From positions 1-64,000 of the forward strand of contig VGCZ01000010.1 of assembly GCA_016869975.1 (NCBI GenBank): a stretch of DNA of 64,000 nucleotides, in the 5' to 3' direction. The position numbers were made by a program, and so were the translations under genes. Source of the DNA: Alphaproteobacteria bacterium. Its GTDB lineage: Bacteria; Pseudomonadota; Alphaproteobacteria; Reyranellales; Reyranellaceae. This document shows, piece after piece, positions 34,197 through 41,919 of this stretch. The notes beneath the pieces were generated by a model. That model was not told the origin of the DNA and did not search any database. It saw only the letters and a program-made list of their open reading frames with translations. How positions within the stretch are numbered: position 1 is the stretch's first letter; each line of letters starts with the position of its first letter.

Positions 34197-35317
34197 GCGT
34201 CCGCCAGATAGGGCGTCACGGCGCGGCCCATGGCGCGCGCGGCGAAAGCCTGCGCGATGCGCACGCCGTGGAACGCCAGGCAGAGCAGGGTCCAGACGGC
34301 GACAGCAGCCAACCCGAGATCCGGCCGGCCGGCCAACGTCGCGACGCTCAGCAGGATGAGGTTGGGATTGCGGCGCGCCGTGATCAGGCGCGACAGCGCG
34401 TCGAGCGGGCGCCAGCCGAACATCTCGAAGCGGAAGGCGGCGAGGAACAGGCCTTCCTGGGCGCGGCCCAAGACGTAGCCTGCGATCACGATCCAGACCG
34501 CGATGTCCATGTGCGGCGGGATTGTCGGCGCGAGGCCGACGTACCAAGCGTACCACCAGAACGGCGGATGCAGCAGGTCGGTGCCATGATCGAGCGCGTC
34601 GCCGAGCTTCGACGACGCGAGCGTCACCCGCGCCAGCTTGCCATCGACCGTGTCGAGGAAGCACATCGCCCAGGCCGCCAGCAGCCCGGACAGATACCAG
34701 CCGGTCGCGAACAGAACCGTCGCCGCCAGCACGCAGAGGAAGCTCACCACCGTCACGGCGTTGGGCGTGATACGTGCCGCCGCGCACCAGCGCGTGACCA
34801 GGAAGGCGGGCGTCGGCCAGACATACTTGGTCACGACATCGGTGATGCCCTTGTAGGTCGCGTCGTACATGACGCGTTCGACCGCGCGCGGCGCCATCGC
34901 GCGGCTCGACAGGGCGTAGGGCGGCACACGGTTGCGCAGCTTGGCACGATAGGCGCCGGCCAGCTGTGGTGGCGTCACGGTGGCGAGCCCGGCGCGCGCG
35001 CAGTCGTCGGACGTGCCGTCGAGCAGGGTCCGGCCTTCCGCGACGCGCGCGGCGTCGATGGCGATCGCGGCGACGCCCGGCGTGTTCGAGGAGGCGAGGG
35101 CGAGATCGCGCGCCGCCGCGAGCGGCCCGGCCAGAGCGTCGTCGAGGACGTGGTCCGCGCGCAGCAGCAGAAGGCGGCCGCTGGTCGGCATCGGGGCCGA
35201 CGCGTCGGCGACGTCGAGGCCGGCGAACATCCGCCGCGCGCGTTCCAGCGCCGTGCGCGAGAACAGGCGCGGCCCTTCGGCGCCGATCAGTCGTACGCTC
35301 AGGCTGACGTCGTTCAA
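34193..35317 (-). CDS. CDP-alcohol phosphatidyltransferase with extra N-terminal domain
   Basis: The 374-residue membrane protein carries a complete CDP-alcohol phosphotransferase signature from Asp222 to Asp247: Asp222, Asp225-Gly, Ala229-Arg230, Gly239, Asp243, Asp247 with the canonical spacing. Several membrane helices follow and precede it (about 187-220, 260-290, 330-355). Residues 1-150 form a soluble domain with LLLLRADHVLDDALAG, which looks like a worn-down nucleotidyltransferase domain, the order seen in fused inositol-phosphate cytidylyltransferase/phosphatidyltransferase enzymes. It would join a CDP-activated group to an alcohol to make a phospho-headgroup lipid. First of two coupled genes; diverges from the metallophosphoesterase gene. 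Confidence 0.85.
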   Translation of the reverse strand: MNDVSLSVRLIGAEGPRLFSRTALERARRMFAGLDVADASAPMPTSGRLLLLRADHVLDDALAGPLAAARDLALASSNTPGVAAIAIDAARVAEGRTLLDGTSDDCARAGLATVTPPQLAGAYRAKLRNRVPPYALSSRAMAPRAVERVMYDATYKGITDVVTKYVWPTPAFLVTRWCAAARITPNAVTVVSFLCVLAATVLFATGWYLSGLLAAWAMCFLDTVDGKLARVTLASSKLGDALDHGTDLLHPPFWWYAWYVGLAPTIPPHMDIAVWIVIAGYVLGRAQEGLFLAAFRFEMFGWRPLDALSRLITARRNPNLILLSVATLAGRPDLGLAAVAVWTLLCLAFHGVRIAQAFAARAMGRAVTPYLADA

Positions 35318-35397
35318 GGGTCCCCGGATCGCTTGCCTGGAATCCCTGTAGGCAAGAAGCGCTTGACCCGCAAGGCGGCGCGCCCGATCTAGCCCCT

Positions 35398-36315
35398 ATG
35401 TTCCGCTTCGCGCATCTCTCCGACCCGCATCTGCCCCTGCCGGACGTGCGCATGCGCGAGCTGCTCTCCAAGCGGATGACCGGCTGGCTGTCGTGGCGCT
35501 ATCGGCGGCGGCGCATCCATGCGCCGGACGCGCTGGCGGCCGCCGTGACGGATCTGCGCCGCGCCGCGCCCGACCATGTCGCCGTCACCGGCGACATCGC
35601 CAACATCTCGACCGCGGCGGAGTTCCGGCAGGCGGCGGCCTGGCTGCGCGAGCTCGGCCGGCCCGAGGATGTCACGCTGGTGCCCGGCAACCACGACGCC
35701 TACGTGCCCGTCCCGTGGGCGACGTCGCAGGGTCTGTGGGGCGCCTATATGGCGGGCGACGGTGCCGCGCCGCCGGCCTCGCGCGACGATTTCCCGCTGC
35801 TGCGCCGGCGCGGCTGCGTGGCCTTCATCGGGCTGAGCACGGCGCTGCCGCGCGCGCCGCTGATCGCCACGGGCGAGGTCGGCGCCGCTCAGCTCGCACG
35901 CTTCGAGGCGATGATGCGCGACCTGCGGGACCTGTGCCGGGTGGTGCTGATCCACCATCCGCCGCAGATCGGCGGCGCCAGCCGGCACAAGGAGCTGAGC
36001 GACCAGCGCGCGGTGCGCGAGGCGATCGCCCGGGTCGGCGCCGACCTCGTACTGCACGGCCACATGCACCGCACCATGCTGGGCCGCATCGAGTCGCCCC
36101 AGGGGCCGGTGCCAGTGCTGGGCGTGGCATCGACCTCGGCGCACCCCGCCAGCAAGTACGGCGCCGGCGGCTACAACATGATCGGCGTCGAGCGCGATCC
36201 CGATGGCGGCTGGCGCTTCGACGTCGAGGTGCGCTCGATCCGCCCCGATCTCTCTGGCTGCGACACCGGCAACCGTTTTCACCTGCGCTCACCGACACCG
36301 GCGGTCGCGGCCTGA
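35398..36315 (+). CDS. Calcineurin-like metallophosphoesterase
   Basis: A 305-residue cytoplasmic phosphoesterase with the full two-metal set: HLSDPHL (Asp and His), VTGDIAN, PGNHDAY, LIHHPP and LHGHMH. The closest general pattern is CpdA-like phosphodiesterases. In a lipid setting such enzymes can split a pyrophosphate or remove a phosphate from a lipid intermediate; that role is inferred. It starts 80 bases from the divergent CDP-alcohol transferase gene and is followed by an AT-rich gap before lptF. Confidence 0.85.
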   Translation: MFRFAHLSDPHLPLPDVRMRELLSKRMTGWLSWRYRRRRIHAPDALAAAVTDLRRAAPDHVAVTGDIANISTAAEFRQAAAWLRELGRPEDVTLVPGNHDAYVPVPWATSQGLWGAYMAGDGAAPPASRDDFPLLRRRGCVAFIGLSTALPRAPLIATGEVGAAQLARFEAMMRDLRDLCRVVLIHHPPQIGGASRHKELSDQRAVREAIARVGADLVLHGHMHRTMLGRIESPQGPVPVLGVASTSAHPASKYGAGGYNMIGVERDPDGGWRFDVEVRSIRPDLSGCDTGNRFHLRSPTPAVAA

Positions 36316-36479
36316 CAGGGGGGTGACGCGACATACTGTCCGAATATCCATTAAGTTATTGATATGGCATGATTTTATGACTTCGGCGCAATCGATTCAA
36401 CTCCATCAAACCATGTCATTTCGACCGTCGTGGCGGCGCGAGCGATCGGGGTCTCCGGAGTTGAGGTAAACTGCCGCCT
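36316..36479 (+). promoter_or_regulatory. AT-rich gap before the LptF-like gene
   Basis: This 164-base gap holds no gene. Its first half (about 36345-36385: ATCCATTAAGTTATTGATA and CATGATTTTATGACTTC) is much richer in A+T than its surroundings and probably contains the promoter of the lptF-lptG-nucleotidyltransferase unit. TTGATA or TTATGA could be promoter elements, but I cannot pair them with a good partner at normal spacing. Confidence 0.35.
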
Positions 36480-37727
36480 ATGACGGTCACGGGCATCGCA
36501 ACAGGCGGCAAGGACAGGCGGGGGCCGCTGTCGGCCACCGTGTTCGACCGCTACGTCCTGGCGCGCACCCTGATGCCGCTCAGCGCCGCCCTGCTGATCG
36601 CGCTGCTGGCGCTCCTGCTGGAGCGCATGGTCCGCATCATGGACATGCTGGTGAATCAGGGCGGGCCGATCGTCCTGGTGCTGAAGCTGCTGGCCAATCT
36701 GGTGCCGCACTATCTTGGCGTCGCCCTGCCGCTGGCGCTTTTCCTGGGCGTGATGATCGCCGCCACACGGCTCAGCGCCGACGGCGAGCTCGACGGGCTG
36801 CAATCGTCGGGCATCAGCCTCAACCGCCTGCTGTGGCCGCTGCTCGGGCTGTCCTTCATGCTTAGCCTGGCGATGTTCGCGACCACCGGCTGGCTGCAGC
36901 CGCACACGCGCTACCAATACCGCGCGCTGCTCTATGTCGCGACCTCCTCGATGGTCGACCTGGCGATCGAGAAGGGTGCCACCTTCAATCGCTTCGGTGA
37001 CTACACCATCGTCGTCGACGACATCGTCGACCGCGGGCTCACCTTGAAAGGCGTGTTCATCCACAAGGTCACGCCCGAGGGCGTCGTCGAGATCATGACC
37101 GCGCAAAGCGGTACCGCCGCGCGCGTGCCGGAGGATTTCAGCGTCCTGCTCAAGCTGCGCGACGGCCGTCGGCTCGACACGCCGGCCGACGCCGGGCGGC
37201 TGAGCGTGCTGTCCTTCGACAGGCTCGACCTGCCGCTGGAGCTGACCGGCGCCGCCGCCTTCCGGCCGCGCAACGCCGAGCGCGAACTCACCTTGCCCGA
37301 GCTGTTCGGGCAGGCGCGCGAGCGCACGCTCGATGTGAAGCCGTACCGCATCCGGACCGAGATCCACGCGCGGCTGGTGCGCACCATCTCGACCTTCTTC
37401 ATGCCGATCCTCGGGCTGGCGCTGGGCCTCGCCGCGCCGCGCGGCCAGCGGGTGGCGGGCGTGGCCTTCGGCATCGCGCTGATCGCGATCTTCCATTACG
37501 GGCTGAACTTCGGCGAGAAAGCCGCCGATCTCGGCAAGGTCTCGCCGATTGTCTCGCTGTGGCTGCCCTTCCTGGGGATGGCGGGGCTGGCGGTGTGGGC
37601 CTTCCGCGTCGTCGCCGAGAGTCCGCGCGACAATGCGATCTCCATCATGCTCGGGGCCATCGACCGGCGCCGCCGCGACGCGATGGCGGCGCTACGCGCG
37701 CTGGGTCGCCGGCCGGGCAGGGCATGA
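36480..37727 (+). CDS. lptF: LptF-like permease
   Basis: A 415-residue LptF/LptG-family protein: cytoplasmic start, helices at about 25-45, 60-85 and 100-125, a periplasmic beta-jellyroll section (about 130-290, FNRFGDYTIVVDDIVDRG to LDLPLELTG), then three more helices (RTISTFFMPILGLALGLAA onward). The LptF/G pair with LptB forms the ABC exporter that extracts lipopolysaccharide from the inner membrane. Here the pair lies in a sphingolipid locus and not beside lptD or lptA, so it may carry sphingolipid instead of or as well as LPS. Stop overlaps lptG start (ATGA). Confidence 0.85.
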   Translation: MTVTGIATGGKDRRGPLSATVFDRYVLARTLMPLSAALLIALLALLLERMVRIMDMLVNQGGPIVLVLKLLANLVPHYLGVALPLALFLGVMIAATRLSADGELDGLQSSGISLNRLLWPLLGLSFMLSLAMFATTGWLQPHTRYQYRALLYVATSSMVDLAIEKGATFNRFGDYTIVVDDIVDRGLTLKGVFIHKVTPEGVVEIMTAQSGTAARVPEDFSVLLKLRDGRRLDTPADAGRLSVLSFDRLDLPLELTGAAAFRPRNAERELTLPELFGQARERTLDVKPYRIRTEIHARLVRTISTFFMPILGLALGLAAPRGQRVAGVAFGIALIAIFHYGLNFGEKAADLGKVSPIVSLWLPFLGMAGLAVWAFRVVAESPRDNAISIMLGAIDRRRRDAMAALRALGRRPGRA

Positions 37728-38800
37728 TGGGAGTCGCGCTGCGCTATCTCTGCCGCCGGTTCCTGTCGCGCTTCGCGCTGGTGCTGAGCGGCGCGGCGCT
37801 GCTGATTACGCTCTTCGACGCGCTCAACTCCATCGACACGATCGAGCAGCGCTATGGCTACGATGTCGTCTCGGTGGCGCGCTACATGGTCTGCCGCCTG
37901 CCCGACCACGCCAACACCATCCTGCCGCTAGCGGTGCTGGTCTCGGCGCTGATCACCTTGCTCGGCCTCGCCCAGGCCAACGAGATCCTGGCCTTCAAGG
38001 GCGCCGGCCTCTCCTTCGTGCGAATCGTCGTGCTGCTGCTGCCGGCGGCCGCGGTGGTGGCGGCGACGCATTTCGTCATCGGCGACCAGTTGGTGCCCTG
38101 GGGCCGCGCCACGTTGGCGGCGCAGGAGGTCGAACGGCCGGGTGGCTCGACCGTCGAAGGCGGCCGTGGCCTATGGCTGCGCGACGCGCCGTACCTGGTG
38201 CGGGTCGAGGCGGTGCATCGCGAGGGCCGCTACCTCGCCGATATCTCGCTGATGCGGCGTGACGCCCAGGGCAACCTGGTCGAGCGGATCTTCGCCCGTG
38301 GCGCGCGCCACGAGACCGGCGGCTGGCGGCTGATCGACGTCGTCGTCCAGACCATCGATCCGGTGGCGCCGCGCTCCGAGCCGCTGGCCGAGCGCTTCTG
38401 GCCGACGGCGCTCGCGCCGGGCGACTTCCACAATCTGACGGCCAGCCCGGCGCAGTTCACCGCCGCGCAGCTGATCGCACTGCGCGACGGCCAGGCGATC
38501 GGCGCGCGCCAGCCGCATGTCTACGACACGTGGCTGCAGCGGCGCCTGGCGATCCCGGCCGTGATCGTGGTCATGCTGCTGCTCGCCGCGCCCGTCGCCC
38601 AGGCGCGCATGCGCGGCGCCAGCATCGGCGGCCGGCTGGTGGTCGGCGTGGCGCTGGGCTTTCTCTATTTCATCACCGACGGCCTGGCGTTGGCGCTGGG
38701 CGAGGGCGGCGCGATCCTGCCAATGGTCGCCGCCTGGACGCCGGTGCTGGCCTTCGCCAGCATCGGCGGCAGCGTCCTGATGCGCGTCGAGCGGGTGTGA
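37724..38800 (+). CDS. lptG: LptG-like permease
   Basis: The 358-residue partner of the LptF-like protein: opening helix LSRFALVLSGAALLITLFDALN, a second block LPLAVLVSALITLLGLAQANE, a coupling-helix region NEILAFKGAGLS, the periplasmic jellyroll (about 130-270) and three C-terminal helices (AIPAVIVVMLLLAAPVAQAR onward). The order lptF-lptG with ATGA overlap is standard for the exporter. The stop overlaps the GTG of a nucleotidyltransferase gene (GTGA), which is not part of known LPS transport operons. No lptB, lptC or lptA gene is in the window. Confidence 0.85.
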   Translation: MMGVALRYLCRRFLSRFALVLSGAALLITLFDALNSIDTIEQRYGYDVVSVARYMVCRLPDHANTILPLAVLVSALITLLGLAQANEILAFKGAGLSFVRIVVLLLPAAAVVAATHFVIGDQLVPWGRATLAAQEVERPGGSTVEGGRGLWLRDAPYLVRVEAVHREGRYLADISLMRRDAQGNLVERIFARGARHETGGWRLIDVVVQTIDPVAPRSEPLAERFWPTALAPGDFHNLTASPAQFTAAQLIALRDGQAIGARQPHVYDTWLQRRLAIPAVIVVMLLLAAPVAQARMRGASIGGRLVVGVALGFLYFITDGLALALGEGGAILPMVAAWTPVLAFASIGGSVLMRVERV

Positions 38801-39564
38801 CGGCCAAACGCTACACGGCTCTGGTGCTCGCCGGCCGACGCGGGGTCACGGATCCGGTAGCCACGTCCGAAGGAATCGCCCACAAGGCGTTGGCTCAGGT
38901 TGGCGGCCGGCCGCTGATCGCCTGGGTCCTCGATGCTTTGCGCGCCGCGAGCGCCGTCGCCGACATCATGGTCGCGACCGAGGAGGCCGATGTCGCACAC
39001 GCGGCTGAGGGCGCCACGATCGTGCCGATCGCAGCGTCGCCCGCCGCCACTGTGGCGCTGGCGCTGGGCACGACGCCGTCGCTGTTGGTCACGACCGCCG
39101 ATCACGGGCTGTTGTCGCCGGCGCTCATCGAGGCATTCTGCGCCGGCGTGCCGCGCGCCTACGACATCGCCGTCGGCGTGGTGCCGCGCCGCGCCGTCGC
39201 GTCCGGGCCGACGCGCCGCACCTTCTATCGACTCGCCGACGGCGACTATTGCAGCGCCAACCTCTACGCCTTCGCCGGCCCGCGCAGCGCGGCGGCGGCC
39301 ACCTTCTGGGTCGGCCTCGAGGCCGAGCGCAAGAACCCGGTGCGGCTGGCGGCGCGGATCGGGCCGACGACCTTGCTGCGTTACGCGCTGCGCCGTCTCG
39401 ACCTTGCGGCCGCCTTCGCCTTGCTGTCGCATCGCGCCCACGCGGCCATCGCGCCGGTCGTGCTCGACGACGCCGACGCGGCGATCGATGTCGACACGCC
39501 CGAGGATCTGGCGCTGGTGCGCGCCCGGCTCAGCGCTGGGCGACGTTGCGACCGATCGCCATGA
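38797..39564 (+). CDS. NTP-transferase-domain protein (MobA/IspD-like)
   Basis: A 255-residue protein starting VTAKRYTALVLAGRRG, a slightly altered LAGGxGxR nucleotide-binding loop, followed by AHKALAQVGGRPLIAWVLDAL and the metal-binding VTTADHGLL. It belongs to the GT-A-type nucleotidyltransferases that make NDP-linked alcohols or sugars. Start GTG overlaps the lptG stop (GTGA), so its amount is tied to that of the exporter. It could activate a headgroup phosphate for the CDP-alcohol transferase; substrate unknown. The last 35 bases overlap the end of the small convergent membrane-protein gene. Confidence 0.75.
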   Translation: MTAKRYTALVLAGRRGVTDPVATSEGIAHKALAQVGGRPLIAWVLDALRAASAVADIMVATEEADVAHAAEGATIVPIAASPAATVALALGTTPSLLVTTADHGLLSPALIEAFCAGVPRAYDIAVGVVPRRAVASGPTRRTFYRLADGDYCSANLYAFAGPRSAAAATFWVGLEAERKNPVRLAARIGPTTLLRYALRRLDLAAAFALLSHRAHAAIAPVVLDDADAAIDVDTPEDLALVRARLSAGRRCDRSP

Positions 39565-39820
39565 AGGCGCCGGCGATGGCGCCGAGCACGACCGCGCCCA
39601 GGCACTTGCCGGCGGCCTCGGCCACGATCTCGCGCGAGCCCGACGTCAACTCGGCGCCGAACAGCGAGACGCCCACGGCCAAGCCGCCCAGCGCGCCGAA
39701 CAGAGCGAAGAGCCGGACGCTCCAGGTCGCCGGGCCGACCGTGATGGTCACCCGCCGATCCTCGCGCGCCGGCACCGGGTCGCCCATCGCCTTGGCGCGC
39801 CGGCGGTCCTTGCGGTTCAT
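39530..39820 (-). CDS. Small hypothetical membrane protein
   Basis: The 96-residue protein begins MNRKDRRRAKAMG, strongly basic, and has two hydrophobic helices (about residues 31-50 and 69-90) separated by a short loop containing SGSREIVAEAAGK. The ATG at 39820 overlaps the stop of the upstream nucleotidyltransferase gene (ATGA); an ATG two codons earlier is also possible. Coupling to that gene suggests a membrane anchor or partner for it. No family recognised. Its 3' end overlaps the opposite nucleotidyltransferase gene by 35 bases. Confidence 0.6.
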   Translation of the reverse strand: MNRKDRRRAKAMGDPVPAREDRRVTITVGPATWSVRLFALFGALGGLAVGVSLFGAELTSGSREIVAEAAGKCLGAVVLGAIAGAFMAIGRNVAQR

Positions 39821-40530
39821 CGCCATGGCATGGTCTCGGCCGCGGCGAGGTCATCGGCGGTGTCGATCTCGATCCAGCGTCGGCCGTGGATCGAGCGCAC
39901 GCCGACTTGGTCCCGTCGGGCCAGCGCATCGAGCGCCTCGGGATAGAGCGCACGCTCGCCGCCGGGCTCGGCGAGGCGTGTCGCCACCTGGCTCAGGAAG
40001 AGGGCGCGGCCCGCGCCGCGCAACAGCGTGACGCCGATCGCCTCGCCATCGGCCTGGGCGAGGTGCTTGCCGATGCGGCTGAGCCTTGTGTCCGTGGTCA
40101 CGACTTTCATGTCGTCGGCATCGTAGAGCGGCTTGCGGTCGATCGCGATCAGGATCGGCACCGGCGCGGCCGTCAGCAGGTCGCCGAGCACGCCGTCCTC
40201 GAACAGCACGTCGCCGTTGAGCAGGAGGGTCGAATCGTCGGTGAAATGGTCGCGCGCGGCGTGGCAACTCGCGAGATTGTCTGTCGTCGCATGGTCGAGG
40301 TTTCGCACGCTCAGGACACCCGGCCGCGCGGCGAGGTGCGCCTCCACCGTCTCGGCGGCGTGGCCGGTGACGACCGCGACCTCATGCACGCCGGCGCGGG
40401 CCAGCGCATCGAGCTGTCGATCGAGGATGGCGCGGCCACCGACCGGCAACAGGCATTTCGGCCGCTGGTCGGTGAGCGGCGCCAGCCGCGCGCCGCGTCC
40501 GGCGGCGAGGATGACGGCGCTCAGCACCAT
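39817..40530 (-). CDS. Sugar/alcohol-phosphate nucleotidyltransferase (LicC/IPCT-like)
   Basis: A 237-residue nucleotidyltransferase with a textbook start: VILAAGRGARLAPLTDQRPKCLLPVGGRAIL, the LLLNGDVLFEDG metal motif and WIEIDTADDLAAAE at the end, which is typical of enzymes using CTP with choline phosphate or inositol phosphate. It would make a CDP-activated headgroup. Such an enzyme is what the CDP-alcohol transferase 4 kb away would need. The ATG at 40530 excludes ten earlier codons without similarity. Headgroup not determinable. Confidence 0.82.
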   Translation of the reverse strand: MVLSAVILAAGRGARLAPLTDQRPKCLLPVGGRAILDRQLDALARAGVHEVAVVTGHAAETVEAHLAARPGVLSVRNLDHATTDNLASCHAARDHFTDDSTLLLNGDVLFEDGVLGDLLTAAPVPILIAIDRKPLYDADDMKVVTTDTRLSRIGKHLAQADGEAIGVTLLRGAGRALFLSQVATRLAEPGGERALYPEALDALARRDQVGVRSIHGRRWIEIDTADDLAAAETMPWR

Positions 40531-40602
40531 GACTCGGGGCCGCCATGCGCGGGCCAACCATGACAGGACGGAGCGCGGTGGCTACAGTGCCGCCTCGTCG
40601 CG

Positions 40603-41919
40603 ATGCCGCCCGATTCCTCAGCCGAGTCTCGACCCGGCATGGCCACCCCCGACTCCGAACCGACCTCCGCCGTCGCGGCTGACGAGCGACTGACATATTG
40701 GTCGCCGTTGCGCATTCCGGCGTTCCGTCGGCTGTGGTGCGGCAACGTGCTCTCCAATATCGGCGGTTGGATGCAGACCGCCGGCGCCGGCTGGGTGATG
40801 ACCGAGCTGGCGCCGCACGACCACCGCGAGATGTTCGTGGCGCTGCTGGCGGCGGCTGGCACCTGTCCTGTGTTCCTGTTCGGCTTCCTCGCCGGCGTGC
40901 TCGCCGACCGCTTCGACCGGCGCAAATACCTGATCGTCACGCAGCTGTGGATGATGCTGGCGTCGGCCGTGCTGGCGGTGCTGGCGTTCACCGGGCTCTT
41001 GAGCGCCTGGAACCTGATCGCGGTGATGTTCTGCATGGGCATCGGTAACGCCATGAACGGGCCTGTCTGGCACGCCGTCGTGCCTGAAATGGTCGGCCGA
41101 CGCTACCTGCCCGGCGCGGTGGCGCTCAACAGCGCCGGCTTCAATTTCGGCCGCACCATTGGCCCGGTGATCGGCCAGATCCTGCAGGGCGTGGCCGGGA
41201 CCTTCGCGCTCTTCGCCATCAACGCCGCCACCTTCGCCGGCGTTATCTTCGCCGTGTTCACCTGGAAGCGGCCACCCGAGGCCAGCGCCGCGCAGCGCCG
41301 CGAGGGCTTCATCGCCGCCTTCGGCAGCGGCATCCAGTTCATCCGCGCCACGCCCGCGCTGTGGGCGATCTGGGCGCGCGCGGTGTGCTTCTTCATCCCC
41401 TCCTGCGCCTTCGCCACCTTGCTGCCGCTCACCGGCCGCGATCGCCTCCAGCTCGACGCCGCCGAGTATGGCGTGCTGTTCTCCAGCTTCGGCGTCGGCG
41501 CGGTGCTGGGTACCATGCTGATCCCGCGGCTCAACAGATGGTTCGGCTCGGACCGCGCCAACCTCGTGGCGATGCTGGCGGTCGCCTTCGGCATGGGGAT
41601 CTCGGCGATGATCGCCAACGCCATCGTCGTCGGGCTGGCGCTGGCGCTGGCCGGCGGCTGCTGGATGATCGTCAACGCCAACAACAACGTCGCCACCCAG
41701 CACCATCTGCCGTCCTGGGTGCGCGCCCGCGGCATGGCGGTGCACCAGCTCGTCTTCTTCGGCAGCCTGGCCGTGGGCCAGACGGCGTGGGGCGTCGTCG
41801 CCTCGCAGGTCGGCACCGCCTGGGCGCTCGCCTGCGCCGCCTTCCTGCTCGTGGTGCTGACCGGAGTCGCCGCGGCGATCCGCCTGCCGGCCGCCGGCGC
41901 GCCGCCCGGCGGCGGCTGA
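40603..41919 (+). CDS. MFS transporter (EntS/DUF894-like)
   Basis: A 438-residue major facilitator protein with twelve predicted helices. The loop after helix 2 reads GVLADRFDRRKYL, the MFS signature A motif, and the pattern VSNIGGWMQTAGAGWVMTEL with GxVPGAVALNSAGFNFGRTIGPVIGQ belongs to the enterobactin-exporter-like group. A start at 40639 (MATPDSEP) is equally possible. The substrate is unknown; neighbours give no clue. It diverges from the nucleotidyltransferase gene with a 72-base gap. Confidence 0.85.
   Translation: MPPDSSAESRPGMATPDSEPTSAVAADERLTYWSPLRIPAFRRLWCGNVLSNIGGWMQTAGAGWVMTELAPHDHREMFVALLAAAGTCPVFLFGFLAGVLADRFDRRKYLIVTQLWMMLASAVLAVLAFTGLLSAWNLIAVMFCMGIGNAMNGPVWHAVVPEMVGRRYLPGAVALNSAGFNFGRTIGPVIGQILQGVAGTFALFAINAATFAGVIFAVFTWKRPPEASAAQRREGFIAAFGSGIQFIRATPALWAIWARAVCFFIPSCAFATLLPLTGRDRLQLDAAEYGVLFSSFGVGAVLGTMLIPRLNRWFGSDRANLVAMLAVAFGMGISAMIANAIVVGLALALAGGCWMIVNANNNVATQHHLPSWVRARGMAVHQLVFFGSLAVGQTAWGVVASQVGTAWALACAAFLLVVLTGVAAAIRLPAAGAPPGGG

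Noticed and set aside
33231-35471. A single 746-residue protein spanning the Tam41-like gene and the region of the CDP-alcohol transferase
   Set aside because: Only the part after 34196 has similarity; the upstream part is an out-of-frame reading of the CDP-alcohol transferase, whose own frame is intact and ends in a clean GTGA overlap.
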